64,000 bases of DNA from Zoogloea sp041914405 (GTDB lineage: Bacteria > Pseudomonadota > Gammaproteobacteria > Burkholderiales > Rhodocyclaceae), in NCBI RefSeq assembly GCF_041914405.1, contig NZ_JAYSDK010000016.1:1-64000 (forward strand). Reading direction: 5' to 3'. Under the pieces are notes generated by a model, which was not told where the DNA came from, ran no database searches, and saw nothing but the letters and a program-made list of their open reading frames with translations. A program made the translations under genes and the position numbers. Below are positions 24,646-33,792 of the stretch, one piece after another (within the stretch, counting starts at the first letter, position 1; each line of letters opens with the position of its first letter).

Positions 24646-25749
24646 ATGTCTGACATCGCTTCTCAGGCACAGCTTTCGCCGGCAGTTTCCCAATTGCCGG
24701 TCTCGTGGTATTTCGACGAAAAGGTCTTCGAATTGGAGAAGCGTCTCCTCTTCGATGCAGGGCCCGGCTACGTCGGCCACGAGCTGATGGTGCCGGAAGT
24801 CAATCAATACCGATCCCTGGAATGGCTCGACCATTCAAACCTGCTGATCAATCGGGATGACGGCTTCTACCAGATGTCCAATGTCTGCCGCCACCGGCAG
24901 GCAATCATGCTGCAGGGCTCCGGGGTTGCCGACCGCAATATCGTCTGTCCGATTCATCGCTGGACCTATAACCCGGACGGTTTGCTGATCGGCGCGCCGC
25001 ACTTTGCCGAGAATCCTTGCCTTAATCTGCAGCGCCAGAAACTGGACAGCTGGCATGGCCTTCTGTTCAAGGGGCCGCGATCTGCGTCGTCGGATCTGGC
25101 TGGGATGCAGGTGGCCAGCGAACTCAATTTCGCGGGCTACAAGCTGGATAAGGTCGAAATTCACGAGTGCAACTACAACTGGAAGACCTTCATCGAGGTC
25201 TACCTCGAGGATTACCACGTCGAGCCTTACCATCCGGGGCTTGGTCAGTTTGTTACCTGTGACGACCTGACCTGGCAGTTCGGTGAATGGTATTCCGTGC
25301 AGCGTGTTGGCATTACTTCGCTGAAGAAGCCGGGCTCGCCCGCTTACAAGCGTTGGCACGAAGCCGTGCTCAACTACCATGGCGGCGAAATGCCAAAGCA
25401 CGGCGCCATCTGGTTGACGTATTTCCCCAACATCATGGTCGAGTGGTATCCCCATGTGCTCGTGGTGAGCACGCTGATACCGACGGACGTAAACAAGACC
25501 ACCAACGTGGTCGAGTTCTACTATCCGGAAGAAATCCTCGAGTTCGAGCGTGACTTTGTCGAGGCCGAGCAGGCCGCCTACATGGAAACGGCAATCGAAG
25601 ATGACGATATCGGCGAGCGCATGGACCGTGGTCGCCTCGCGTTGCTGAAGGCTGGGCGGAATGAAGTGGGGCCTTATCAGTCGCCGTATGAAGACGGGAT
25701 GCAGCATTTCCACGAGTTCTATCGGCGGATCATGCAGCCCCATCTTTAA
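24646..25749 (+). CDS. Rieske-type ring-hydroxylating oxygenase alpha subunit, substrate unknown
   Basis: The 367-residue protein has an N-terminal Rieske [2Fe-2S] domain with Cys81-x-His83 and Cys101-x2-His104 (CRHRQ and CPIHRWTYNPDG), then a catalytic domain whose mononuclear-iron histidines are His191 and His196 in NYNWKTFIEVYLEDYHVEPYHPG. A downstream acidic run (EDDDIGERMDRGR) probably gives the third ligand. The size fits a three-component or stand-alone terminal oxygenase; no beta subunit, ferredoxin or reductase is near. It diverges from xseB-ispA-dxs-folE2 and ends at a strong terminator. A role on an isoprenoid or quinone substrate is possible from context but unproven. Confidence 0.9.
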   Translation: MSDIASQAQLSPAVSQLPVSWYFDEKVFELEKRLLFDAGPGYVGHELMVPEVNQYRSLEWLDHSNLLINRDDGFYQMSNVCRHRQAIMLQGSGVADRNIVCPIHRWTYNPDGLLIGAPHFAENPCLNLQRQKLDSWHGLLFKGPRSASSDLAGMQVASELNFAGYKLDKVEIHECNYNWKTFIEVYLEDYHVEPYHPGLGQFVTCDDLTWQFGEWYSVQRVGITSLKKPGSPAYKRWHEAVLNYHGGEMPKHGAIWLTYFPNIMVEWYPHVLVVSTLIPTDVNKTTNVVEFYYPEEILEFERDFVEAEQAAYMETAIEDDDIGERMDRGRLALLKAGRNEVGPYQSPYEDGMQHFHEFYRRIMQPHL

Positions 25750-25799
25750 AGAATTGCTTGCCATGGGGAGCCGGGCGACGCGACTCTAGGCATGACCTC

Positions 25800-25841
25800 A
25801 AAGCACGAAGCCCCCGCATTGCGGGGGCTTCGTGCTTTTTA
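25800..25841. terminator. Strong bidirectional intrinsic terminator
   Basis: A long stem (AAGCACGAAGCCCCCGC paired with its complement around an ATT loop) is followed by TTTTT on the plus strand and by an A-rich 5' flank. It separates the plus-strand Rieske gene from the convergent ribF-ileS-lspA-fkpB-ispH operon. Confidence 0.92.
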
Positions 25842-25878
25842 CGCGTGTGGCGCGGCTCTTTGGGGGCTGCAGCAATGC

Positions 25879-26811
25879 TTAACTGTGCGTGCCCTGGAGC
25901 TCTTTCGGAAGGGGGAAGGTTACCTTTTCCGGAACCCCGTCGAGCTGGCGCACGGACTGAGCCCCCAGTTCCTTGAGGCGCATGATCACCGAGTTCACAA
26001 GAACTTCCGGCGCTGAGGCCCCGGCGGTTACGCCAATGCGCTGCTTTCCGGTAATCCAGTTCGGATCGATGGCCTCTGCGTTATCCACGAGATAGGCCGG
26101 AACGTTCAGAAGCTCGGCTACTTCGCGGAGACGGTTGGAGTTGGAGCTGTTGGGCGATCCGACTACCAGTACGAGGTCGGACTGCGGTGCCATGAACTTC
26201 ACGGCGTCCTGCCGATTCTGCGTGGCATAGCAAATGTCGTCCTTCTTCGGTCCGATAATGTCGGGAAAGCGTTCGCGCAGCGCGGCGACGATCGCCCCGG
26301 CGTCATCGACAGACAGCGTGGTCTGGGTGACATAGGCGAGCATGTCCGGTTTGCTTACCTGCAAATTTGCCACGTCATCGACGGATTCCACCAAGTAGAT
26401 TCCGTCACGAACCTGACCCATCGTGCCTTCCACCTCGGGGTGTCCCTTATGGCCGATCATGATTAGCTCTCGGCCTTGGTCGCGCATGCGGGCGACCTCA
26501 AGGTGCACTTTAGTGACGAGCGGGCAGGTGGCGTCGAAGACCCGTAGCCCGCGGGCTTCGGCTTCGGTGCGAACGGCTTGGGATACGCCGTGGGCGCTGA
26601 AGATCACGGTGTTGCCGGCCGGTACGTCAGACAGTTCCTCGATGAAGACCGCACCTTTGGCCCGCAGGCCATCCACCACGAAGCGGTTGTGCACGACTTC
26701 GTGGCGTACGTAGATCGGGGCGCCAAACTGCGCGAGGGCGCGTTCGACGATCTCGATTGCACGTTCAACGCCGGCGCAAAAGCCGCGGGGAGTGGCAAGC
26801 AGGACTTCCAT
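25879..26811 (-). CDS. ispH: 4-hydroxy-3-methylbut-2-enyl diphosphate reductase
   Basis: IspH carries out the last MEP step, reducing HMBPP to IPP and DMAPP with an iron-sulfur cluster. The 310 residues hold the three cluster cysteines at Cys12 (TPRGFCAGVERAI), Cys96 (FDATCPLVTKVH) and Cys194 (DDICYATQNRQDAV), plus the substrate histidines in HEVVHNRFVV and GHKGHPEVEGTMGQ. It is the last gene of ribF-ileS-lspA-fkpB-ispH, the usual proteobacterial order, and lies about 1.4 kb from the xseB-ispA-dxs operon. Confidence 0.97.
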   Translation of the reverse strand: MEVLLATPRGFCAGVERAIEIVERALAQFGAPIYVRHEVVHNRFVVDGLRAKGAVFIEELSDVPAGNTVIFSAHGVSQAVRTEAEARGLRVFDATCPLVTKVHLEVARMRDQGRELIMIGHKGHPEVEGTMGQVRDGIYLVESVDDVANLQVSKPDMLAYVTQTTLSVDDAGAIVAALRERFPDIIGPKKDDICYATQNRQDAVKFMAPQSDLVLVVGSPNSSNSNRLREVAELLNVPAYLVDNAEAIDPNWITGKQRIGVTAGASAPEVLVNSVIMRLKELGAQSVRQLDGVPEKVTFPLPKELQGTHS

Positions 26812-26830
26812 CGGATACCTCGGGTTGTGT

Positions 26831-27262
26831 TCAGTTGATGCCGATCACTTCGACTTCGAAGCGGATCGATTTGCCGGCCAGAGGGTGGTTGAAGTCGATC
26901 ACGGCATGGGTGTCGAGGACTTCGCGGATCAGGCCCGGGTAGCGGGTGCCGTCAGGTGCCGTGAACTCCATGATGACCATTGGCGCCACTTCGGCATCCG
27001 CAGGAAAGTCCTCCAGTCGGACCTTCTCGATCAGATCTTCACGGTGGGCGCCAAAAGCGTTTTCCGGTTCGAGCAGGAAGGTGTGGTGCTCGCCAACTGT
27101 GATTCCGGCCAGGCAACGCTCGAGTGCGGGAGCGATGTCCCCATGGCCCAGCTGCATGGTGGCGGGCTGGGATTCGAAGGTGCTGATGAGGGGCTGCCCG
27201 TTCTCCAGGGAAATCCGGTAGTGAAGGGTCAGCAGGCTGTCGGGCTGGACGATCTGTGTCAT
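26831..27262 (-). CDS. fkpB: FKBP-type peptidyl-prolyl isomerase (SlpA/FkpB)
   Basis: The 143-residue protein has the FKBP fold with the SlyD-like inserted flap: LLTLHYRISLENGQPLISTFESQPATMQLGHGDIAPALERCLAGITVGEHHTFLLEPENAFGAHREDLIEKV, then DFPADAEVAPMVIMEFTAPDG. There is no His-rich C-terminal tail, so it is SlpA/FkpB rather than SlyD. Members catalyse proline isomerisation and act as chaperones. Its start overlaps the end of lspA by four bases, and ispH follows 19 bp later. The position between lspA and ispH is itself diagnostic. Confidence 0.93.
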   Translation of the reverse strand: MTQIVQPDSLLTLHYRISLENGQPLISTFESQPATMQLGHGDIAPALERCLAGITVGEHHTFLLEPENAFGAHREDLIEKVRLEDFPADAEVAPMVIMEFTAPDGTRYPGLIREVLDTHAVIDFNHPLAGKSIRFEVEVIGIN

Positions 27263-27753
27263 GAAAGTTTCTCTTGGGCGGGGGCGTGGCGATGCTCGCG
27301 CAACTGGGCGACGATCATCAGAACAACGCCGACCGTAATGGCGGAGTCCGCCACGTTGAAGGCCGGCCAGCCGTAGCTGCCGATGTGGAAATACAGGAAG
27401 TCGACGACCGCACCGAAAACGAAGCGGTCGATGACGTTGCCGATGGCGCCGCCGATGATCAGCGAGAAGGCCAGCGGTTGCAGCAGTTCATGCTGGTGGC
27501 GCGCCAGCAGGCGGAGCAGCCAGCCGCAGATGACGGCCGCCAGGGCTACGAAGAACCAGCGTTGCCAGCCTGCCTGGTCGGCCAGGAAGCTGAAGGCAGC
27601 GCCCGGATTGAAGGCGAGCACAAGGTCAAAGAAATCTGTAACGCGGATGACTTCGCCGTTGCGCAGGGCGCCGCGGACAAGGTGCTTGGTCCACTGATCG
27701 GCGAGCACGACAATGGCCGCGAGGCCGATCCAGTTGCCGAGGCGTAGTTTCAA
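27259..27753 (-). CDS. lspA: Lipoprotein signal peptidase (signal peptidase II)
   Basis: LspA is the inner-membrane aspartyl protease that cleaves prolipoproteins after diacylglyceryl transfer. The 164-residue protein has four membrane helices and both catalytic aspartates: Asp118 in NVIDRFVFGAVVDFL and Asp136 in FNVADSAITVG. The AFNPGAAFSFLAD motif is also present. It follows ileS by 27 bp and overlaps fkpB. Confidence 0.97.
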   Translation of the reverse strand: MKLRLGNWIGLAAIVVLADQWTKHLVRGALRNGEVIRVTDFFDLVLAFNPGAAFSFLADQAGWQRWFFVALAAVICGWLLRLLARHQHELLQPLAFSLIIGGAIGNVIDRFVFGAVVDFLYFHIGSYGWPAFNVADSAITVGVVLMIVAQLREHRHAPAQEKLS

Positions 27754-27780
27754 GGGCGGGCTCCTGCTGTGTGTCGTGGC

Positions 27781-30585
27781 TCAGGCGGCCGAACGGGCTT
27801 CGCCGGCGCCATGCAGATTGGACGTGCAGCGGCCGCAAAGTTCCGGATGGGCTGCATCGTGACCAACATCTGCGCGGTAGTGCCAGCAACGCTCGCACTT
27901 CTTGTATTGGGAGGGCGTGACGAGGATGGCTTCGTCGGCTTCACTGGAGACTTGGACCAGAGCGGTCTTTGAGCAAATCAGTACGAAGCGCAGATCGTCG
28001 GCGAGGCTGGCCAGGGTGTCGTACTTGGCGCCGGCCGCACGAATTTCCACTTCGGCCTGCAGCGATGAGCCGACCTTGCCTTCGGTGCGGACCGACTCGA
28101 TGACCTTCAGTACATCAGCGCGAGTGGCGCGGATCGTCTTCCAGCGCTCCAGCAGCGCTTCTTCAGCGTCCTGGGCTGGCAGCTGGTGGAAGGTGTGCAG
28201 CATCACGCTGTCTTCCGCGTCCTGGCTCAGCAATTGCCAGATTTCCTCAGCAGTGAAGGACAGGATCGGCGCCATCAGCTTCACGATGGCCTGCAGGATG
28301 TGCCAGAGTGCGCTCTGGGCGGAGCGGCGGGCCAGGGAGTCGGGCTTGGTGGTGTAGAGGCGGTCCTTCAGGATGTCCAGCCAGAAGCCGCCGAGATCCT
28401 CGGAGCAGAAGGTCTGGAGGGCCTGGACCACGCGGTGGAACTCGTAGCGGTCGTAGTCGGTCTGGGCCTGGGCCTGCAGCTGACGGGTGAAGGCCAGGGC
28501 GTAGCGGTCGATCTCGAACCATTGCTCCACTGGCAGCATGTCCGTGCCGGCATCGAAGTCGGCGACGTTGGCCATCAGGAAGCGCAGGGTGTTACGGATG
28601 CGACGGTAGGATTCGACGACACGGGCCAGGATCTCCTTTGACATGGCCAGTTCGCCGGAATAATCGGTGGCGGCAACCCACAGGCGCAGGATCTCGGCGC
28701 CCATCTTGTCGGTGACTTCCTGGGGCAGGATTGTGTTGCCCAGCGACTTGCTCATCTTGCGACCTTGCTGGTCCACTGTGAAGCCGTGGGTGAGCAGGGC
28801 TTTGTAGGGAGGGTGGCCGTCGATGGCGGCGCCGGTGAGCAGGGACGAATGGAACCAGCCGCGGTGCTGGTCCGAGCCTTCGAGGTAGAGGTCGGCGCGA
28901 GGGCCGGTCGCGTGGCCGTCGTTGTGGGAGCCGCGCAGAACGTGCCAGTGGGTCGTGCCGGAATCGAACCAGACGTCCAGGGTGTCGCTGATCTTGTCGT
29001 ACTGGGCGGCTTCGGTGCCGAGCAGCTCCGCGGCGTCCAGCTTGAACCAAGCTTCGATACCTTCCTTCTCGACGCGTTGAGCAACCTGCTCCATCAGCTC
29101 GACGGTGCGGGGATGCAACTCGCCGGTTTCCTTGTGCAGGAAGAAGGGAATGGGCACGCCCCAGTTGCGCTGGCGGGAGATGCACCAGTCGGGCCGGTTG
29201 GCGATCATGGACTGCAGGCGGGGCTTGCCCCAGGCCGGATAGAAGGCGGTGGCCTCGACACCGGCCAAGGCCTTTTCGCGCAGGGACTTGCCGTCCGTGG
29301 GCAGGCGGTCCATGCCGACGAACCACTGGGCGGTGGCCCGGTAGATCACCGGGGTCTTGTGGCGCCAGCAGTGCATGTAGCTGTGCATGACGCTGCCGTG
29401 GGAGAGCAGGTTGCCGACTTCCGTGAGTTTGTCGCAGATGGCCTGGTTGGCCTTCCAGATCGACATGCCGCCGAAGAAGGGCAGGTCATCCACGTAAACG
29501 CCGTCGCCCTTGACGATGGAGATGATCTCGTCGTTGCCACGACCATAGGTGCGCCAGGCATTGAAGTCGTCCACGCCGTGGGCCGGCGCGCAGTGCACGA
29601 TGCCGGTGCCGGCATCGAGGCCCACGTAGTCGGCCAGATAGACCGGGGCGACGCGATCGTAGAGGGGGTGGCGGAACTGCAGGCCTTCCAGGGCTTTGCC
29701 CTGGGTGGTCGCCAGGATGTTGCCTTCGCGACCCTGGCGCTTGAGGCTTTCCTCCGTCAGCTCCTTGGCGAGGACCAGCAGGCGGTCGCCCGCGTCGACA
29801 AGGGCGTATTCGTGCTCGGGGTGGATGTTGAGGGCCTGGTTGGCCGGAATGGTCCACGGGGTTGTGGTCCAGATCACCGCGTAAGCGGTCTTGGGCAGGC
29901 TGGCAAGGCCGAAGGCCGCTGCCAGCTTGGGAACGTCGCTTTCGCTGATCGGGAAGGCCACGTCGACGGTCGGGGACTTCTTGTCTGCGTACTCGACTTC
30001 GGCTTCGGCCAGGGCAGAGCCGCAGTCGAAACACCAATTCACCGGCTTCAGGCCCTTGAACACATAGTTCTTCTTGACCATCTCGGCCAAGGCACGGATC
30101 TCGCCAGCCTCGTTGGCGAAGTTCATGGTCAGGTAGGGATTGTCCCAGTCGCCCAGCACACCCAGACGGATGAATTCCTTCTTCTGCACTTCCACCTGTT
30201 CGGCGGCGTAGGCGCGGCACAGTTCGCGGACCTTGTCGGCGGGCAGGTTCTTGCCGTGGGTGACTTCGATTTTGTGTTCGATCGGCAGACCGTGGCAGTC
30301 CCAGCCGGGCACGTAGGGTGCGTCAAAACCCGCCAGAGTCTTGGAGCGGACGATGATGTCCTTGAGGATTTTGTTCAGCGCATGGCCCAGGTGCAGGTTG
30401 CCGTTGGCGTAAGGGGGGCCGTCGTGAAGCACGAACTTGGGCCGACCGGCGGATGCCTTGCGAATCTTCTGGTAGAGCTTGCGCTGTTGCCAGTCGGCAA
30501 TCCAGGCGGGCTCGCGCTTGGCGAGGTCGCCCCGCATCGGGAAGGGCGTGTCGGGCAGGTTCAGGGTCTTGCGATTGTCGGACAT
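27781..30585 (-). CDS. ileS: Isoleucyl-tRNA synthetase
   Basis: IleS charges tRNA-Ile and edits mischarged valine. The 934-residue protein has the HIGH motif as DGPPYANGNLHLGHALNKILKD, the CP1 editing domain (TTTPWTIPANQA and APAHGVDDFNA), WCISRQRNWGVPIPFF, the KMSKS loop (GRKMSKSLGNTI) and the C-terminal zinc ribbon CERCWHYRADVGHDAAHPELCGRC, which marks the bacterial zinc-containing type. It lies 15 bp downstream of ribF, in the ribF-ileS-lspA operon. Confidence 0.98.
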   Translation of the reverse strand: MSDNRKTLNLPDTPFPMRGDLAKREPAWIADWQQRKLYQKIRKASAGRPKFVLHDGPPYANGNLHLGHALNKILKDIIVRSKTLAGFDAPYVPGWDCHGLPIEHKIEVTHGKNLPADKVRELCRAYAAEQVEVQKKEFIRLGVLGDWDNPYLTMNFANEAGEIRALAEMVKKNYVFKGLKPVNWCFDCGSALAEAEVEYADKKSPTVDVAFPISESDVPKLAAAFGLASLPKTAYAVIWTTTPWTIPANQALNIHPEHEYALVDAGDRLLVLAKELTEESLKRQGREGNILATTQGKALEGLQFRHPLYDRVAPVYLADYVGLDAGTGIVHCAPAHGVDDFNAWRTYGRGNDEIISIVKGDGVYVDDLPFFGGMSIWKANQAICDKLTEVGNLLSHGSVMHSYMHCWRHKTPVIYRATAQWFVGMDRLPTDGKSLREKALAGVEATAFYPAWGKPRLQSMIANRPDWCISRQRNWGVPIPFFLHKETGELHPRTVELMEQVAQRVEKEGIEAWFKLDAAELLGTEAAQYDKISDTLDVWFDSGTTHWHVLRGSHNDGHATGPRADLYLEGSDQHRGWFHSSLLTGAAIDGHPPYKALLTHGFTVDQQGRKMSKSLGNTILPQEVTDKMGAEILRLWVAATDYSGELAMSKEILARVVESYRRIRNTLRFLMANVADFDAGTDMLPVEQWFEIDRYALAFTRQLQAQAQTDYDRYEFHRVVQALQTFCSEDLGGFWLDILKDRLYTTKPDSLARRSAQSALWHILQAIVKLMAPILSFTAEEIWQLLSQDAEDSVMLHTFHQLPAQDAEEALLERWKTIRATRADVLKVIESVRTEGKVGSSLQAEVEIRAAGAKYDTLASLADDLRFVLICSKTALVQVSSEADEAILVTPSQYKKCERCWHYRADVGHDAAHPELCGRCTSNLHGAGEARSAA

Positions 30586-30600
30586 GGTCGGTGCGTGAAT

Positions 30601-31533
30601 TCAGAGGGGATTCTGGGCGAAGTAGGCGCGTGCCTCTTCGGCGTCGCGGGCGATCTGGGCGGTGAGGGCTTCAAGGCTGTCGTAGCGCTCCTCATCCCGT
30701 TGCTTGCGCAGGAAATTGACCCGCAGATGGGCGTCGTAGCAGTCGGCGCTCCAGTCGAACAGATGAACTTCAAGGGTCGCGCGGCCGGCGTCGTTGATGG
30801 TGGGCCGTACGCCGATGCTTGCCACGCCGGGCCAGGGTTTGTCGGCCAAGCCGTCGACGCTGACGGTGTAGATGCCCATCAGCGGCGGGCTGCGGTGCTT
30901 GAGCTGGATGTTGGCGGTCGGGAAACCGATCGTGCGGCCGATCTTGTCGCCGTGCATGACGCGGCCGCTGATGCTGTACGGGCGGCCGAGCAGGCGTGCG
31001 GCGTGGGGCATGTCACCTTCGGCCAGGGCTTCGCGGATTGCCGAGCTGGAAACGCGCTCGCCTTCATGGACCAGGGTGTGCATGGCTTCGACGGTGAAAC
31101 CCGCGGTCTGGCCCGCCTGCTGCAGCATCGCAAAATCGCCCTTGCGTCCTTTGCCGAAGCGGAAGTCGTCGCCGATCATCAGATCGCGCACGCCGAGTCC
31201 GCGGATCAGTATGTCTTCGATGAACTGCTCGGCGGTGAGAGACGCGAAGCGGGCGTTGAAGCGGCCGATGTAGAGGCGGTCAACGCCCTGAGCGGCGAGG
31301 AGCTCGATCTTTTCGCGCAGGGAGGTGAGCCGGCGCGGCCGGTTCTCGTGGGCGAAATACTCGCGCGGATGGGGCTCGAAGGTGAGCACCGAAGCGGGCA
31401 GGCCGGTGGAGCGTGCCTTTGCGGTGAGTTTCGCCAGCAGCGCCTGGTGGCCGCGGTGCACACCATCGAAGTTGCCGATGGTGAGCACGCAGCCGTGTTC
31501 GGAGCGTTCGGGAATTCCGCGAAAAACCTGCAT
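30601..31533 (-). CDS. ribF: Bifunctional riboflavin kinase / FAD synthetase
   Basis: RibF phosphorylates riboflavin to FMN and adenylates FMN to FAD. The N-terminal nucleotidyltransferase domain shows LTIGNFDGVHRGHQALLAKL with the GxHxGH motif, FEPHPREYF and LMIGDDFRFGKGRKGDFAML; the C-terminal kinase domain carries GRPYSISGRVMHGDKIGRTIGFPTANI and LEVHLFDW. At 310 residues it is a normal bifunctional enzyme. It is first in the operon leading to ileS, the common proteobacterial arrangement. Confidence 0.96.
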   Translation of the reverse strand: MQVFRGIPERSEHGCVLTIGNFDGVHRGHQALLAKLTAKARSTGLPASVLTFEPHPREYFAHENRPRRLTSLREKIELLAAQGVDRLYIGRFNARFASLTAEQFIEDILIRGLGVRDLMIGDDFRFGKGRKGDFAMLQQAGQTAGFTVEAMHTLVHEGERVSSSAIREALAEGDMPHAARLLGRPYSISGRVMHGDKIGRTIGFPTANIQLKHRSPPLMGIYTVSVDGLADKPWPGVASIGVRPTINDAGRATLEVHLFDWSADCYDAHLRVNFLRKQRDEERYDSLEALTAQIARDAEEARAYFAQNPL

Positions 31534-31608
31534 GGAAGGATGCTGGTAAAAGGCGCGATTATAGCGGCAAGGGCCGGGCGGGCGAAGCAGTCCGGCCTTA
31601 CAGGCGCC

Positions 31609-32721
31609 TTACTCCCCCTGACCGGCTCGTTCGCGATGGAAGCGAGCGACGTAATCGGTCAGCGTGCCGCTGGCAATTGCGTCGCGCAGGTCACGCATCA
31701 GCTGCTGGTAGTAGTGCAGGTTATGAATGGTGGCCAGCCGTGCGCCTAGGATCTCGTTGAGGCGGTTGAGGTGGTGCAGGTACCCGCGGGAGAAATTGCG
31801 GCAGGTGTAGCAGTCGCACGTTTCGTCCAGCGGTCGCGTGTCCGACTTGTGGCGGGCGTTGCGGATCTTGATGTCGCCGTGACGTGTGAACAGCCAGCCG
31901 TTGCGTGCGTTGCGGGTGGGCATCACACAGTCGAACATGTCGATGCCGGCCTGCACTGCGAAGACGATGTCTTCCGGCGTGCCGACGCCCATCAGGTAGC
32001 GCGGCTTGTGCTGGGGCAGGCGCGGTGCGGTGTGGTGCAGGATACGCTGCATGTCGTCCTTGGGTTCGCCTACGGAGAGGCCGCCGATGGCGTAACCATG
32101 GAAGCCGATTTCCTCGAGGCCGGCGAGGGATTCGTCACGCAGGTTTTCGTACATGCCGCCCTGGACGATGCCGAACAGTGCGTTGTCGTTCTCGAGCCGG
32201 TTAAATTCGTCCTTGGAGCGCTGCGCCCAGCGCAGGGACATGCGCATAGAGTCGGCAGCCTCGGTCACCGTGGCGGGGTAGGGCGTGCATTCGTCGAAGA
32301 TCATCACCACGTCAGAATTGAGCACCTTCTGGATGCGCATCGATTCCTCAGGGGTGAGGAATAGCTTGTCGCCATTCACCGGCGAGCTGAAGCGCACGCC
32401 TTCCTCGCTGATCTTGCGCAGCGCGCCGAGGGAGAACACCTGGAAGCCGCCGGAGTCGGTGAGGATTGGGCCATCCCAGGCCATGAACTGGTGCAGGCCG
32501 CCGAAGGCTTCCATCACCTCTAGGCCGGGGCGCAGCCAAAGGTGGAAGGTGTTGCCGAGGCAGATCTGGGCGCCGATGTCGCGCAGGTCCTGCGGCGAGA
32601 TGCCCTTGACGGAGCCATAGGTGCCGACCGGCATGAAGGCCGGGGTGTCCACGGTGCCGTGGTTGAGGGTTAGGCGGCCACGGCGGGCGGCGCCATCGGT
32701 GGCGAGGAGTTCGTATTTCAT
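31609..32721 (-). CDS. tgt: tRNA-guanine transglycosylase
   Basis: Tgt exchanges G34 for the queuosine precursor preQ1 in tRNAs with GUN anticodons. The ATG at 32721 gives MKYELLATDGAARRGRLTLNHGTVDTPAFMPVGTYGSVKG and 370 residues; the longer frame lies inside queA. Active-site features are DSGGFQVFSLG, the GIVQGGMYENLR stretch, FDCVMPTRNARNG, and the zinc site CDCYTCRNFSRGYLHHL. Its start overlaps the queA stop (ATGA), so both queuosine genes are translated together. The yajC-secDF genes that often follow are not present here. Confidence 0.97.
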   Translation of the reverse strand: MKYELLATDGAARRGRLTLNHGTVDTPAFMPVGTYGSVKGISPQDLRDIGAQICLGNTFHLWLRPGLEVMEAFGGLHQFMAWDGPILTDSGGFQVFSLGALRKISEEGVRFSSPVNGDKLFLTPEESMRIQKVLNSDVVMIFDECTPYPATVTEAADSMRMSLRWAQRSKDEFNRLENDNALFGIVQGGMYENLRDESLAGLEEIGFHGYAIGGLSVGEPKDDMQRILHHTAPRLPQHKPRYLMGVGTPEDIVFAVQAGIDMFDCVMPTRNARNGWLFTRHGDIKIRNARHKSDTRPLDETCDCYTCRNFSRGYLHHLNRLNEILGARLATIHNLHYYQQLMRDLRDAIASGTLTDYVARFHRERAGQGE

Positions 32722-33746
32722 TGGGAATTCCGGGTCAGGAACATGGCGTCGCCGTAGCTGAAGAAGCGGTAGCGCTGCGCGATGGCGTGTGCGTAGGCGC
32801 GGCGGATGGCGTCCATGCCCGCAAAGGCGGACACAAGCATCAGCAGTGTGGATTTGGGCAGGTGGAAATTGGTAATCAGGCCATCCGCCACCTGGAATGC
32901 GTAGCCGGGCAGGATGAACAGATCGCTCTCGGCCTCGCCCGCCTGCAGGGTGCCGCTGCGCGCGGCGGATTCGAGGGCGCGCATGCTGGTGGTGCCGACG
33001 CATACCACGCGCTTGCCGGCCGCTTTGGTGGCCGCAATGGCGTCCACCGTGGCCTGGGGTACGAAGTAGGCCTCGGTGTGCATCTTGTGTTCAGACAGAT
33101 CCTGGACGCGCACCGGCTGGAATGTGCCGGCACCTACGTTGAGGGTGATGTAGGCGCTGTTCACCCCGTGTTCGGCGAGGCGCGTAAGGAGGGGCTCGTC
33201 GAAGTGCAGGCCAGCGGTTGGCGCGGCGACGGAGCCTGGATTGCGGGCATAGACGGTCTGGTAGCGGGACTCATCGGTATTGCCGGCAGCGCGCTCGATG
33301 TACGGCGGCAGTGGCAGGCGGCCGTGGCGTTCGAGAAGCTCGACCAGGTCTGCGGTGGCCGGGAAGCGCAGATGGAAGAACTCGCCGGCGCGGCCCAGTA
33401 CTTCGACCTCCAGTGCACCTTCCAGATGCAGGCGAGTGCCGGGCTTGGGCGACTTGCTTGCGCGTATCTGGGCAAGGGCTTCATGGGCGCCGAGTGGGCG
33501 CTCTATCATCACTTCCACCTGACCGCCAGTGTCCTTGGTGCCGAACAGGCGGGCATGCAGCACGCGGGTGTCATTGAAAACAAGCAGGTCGCCGGGCGTC
33601 AGCAGACTGGGCAGATTGGAGAAGCGCAGATCGGCCAATGCCGTTGAAACCTGGAGGAGGCGGCTATCGGTGCGGCGTTCGAGGGGGGCTTGGGCGATCA
33701 GCTCCGGGGGGAGCAGGTAATCGAAATCGTCGAGGGTTAACGCCAT
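32718..33746 (-). CDS. queA: S-adenosylmethionine:tRNA ribosyltransferase-isomerase
   Basis: QueA moves the ribosyl group of AdoMet to preQ1-tRNA, giving epoxyqueuosine. The ATG at 33746 gives MALTLDDFDYLLPPELIAQAPLERRTDSRLL, the family start, and 342 residues. Other signatures are LLTPGDLLVFNDTRVLHARLFG, AAPTAGLHFDEPLL, YITLNVGAGTFQPVR and ITNFHLPKSTLLMLVSAFAG. It is coupled to tgt. Its start is only a few bases from the -35 of the divergent tRNA-Leu promoter, so the queA promoter must overlap the tRNA gene or its promoter. Confidence 0.96.
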   Translation of the reverse strand: MALTLDDFDYLLPPELIAQAPLERRTDSRLLQVSTALADLRFSNLPSLLTPGDLLVFNDTRVLHARLFGTKDTGGQVEVMIERPLGAHEALAQIRASKSPKPGTRLHLEGALEVEVLGRAGEFFHLRFPATADLVELLERHGRLPLPPYIERAAGNTDESRYQTVYARNPGSVAAPTAGLHFDEPLLTRLAEHGVNSAYITLNVGAGTFQPVRVQDLSEHKMHTEAYFVPQATVDAIAATKAAGKRVVCVGTTSMRALESAARSGTLQAGEAESDLFILPGYAFQVADGLITNFHLPKSTLLMLVSAFAGMDAIRRAYAHAIAQRYRFFSYGDAMFLTRNSQ

Positions 33747-33749
33747 GGG

Positions 33750-33778
33750 TTGATACGGGTAACAGTTTCGTAGATAAT
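33750..33778 (+). promoter_or_regulatory. Promoter of tRNA-Leu(CAA)
   Basis: TTGATA (33750-33755) and GATAAT (33773-33778) with a 17-bp spacer, 14 bp before the mature tRNA 5' end. The -35 starts four bases beyond the queA ATG on the other strand. Confidence 0.75.
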
Positions 33779-33792
33779 GCAGGGCTTCCCGT

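Noticed and set aside
28765..31749. A 994-codon plus-strand frame across ileS, ribF and tgt
   Set aside because: It is a shadow of GC-rich codon bias; no start context or domain, and it crosses three well identified genes.
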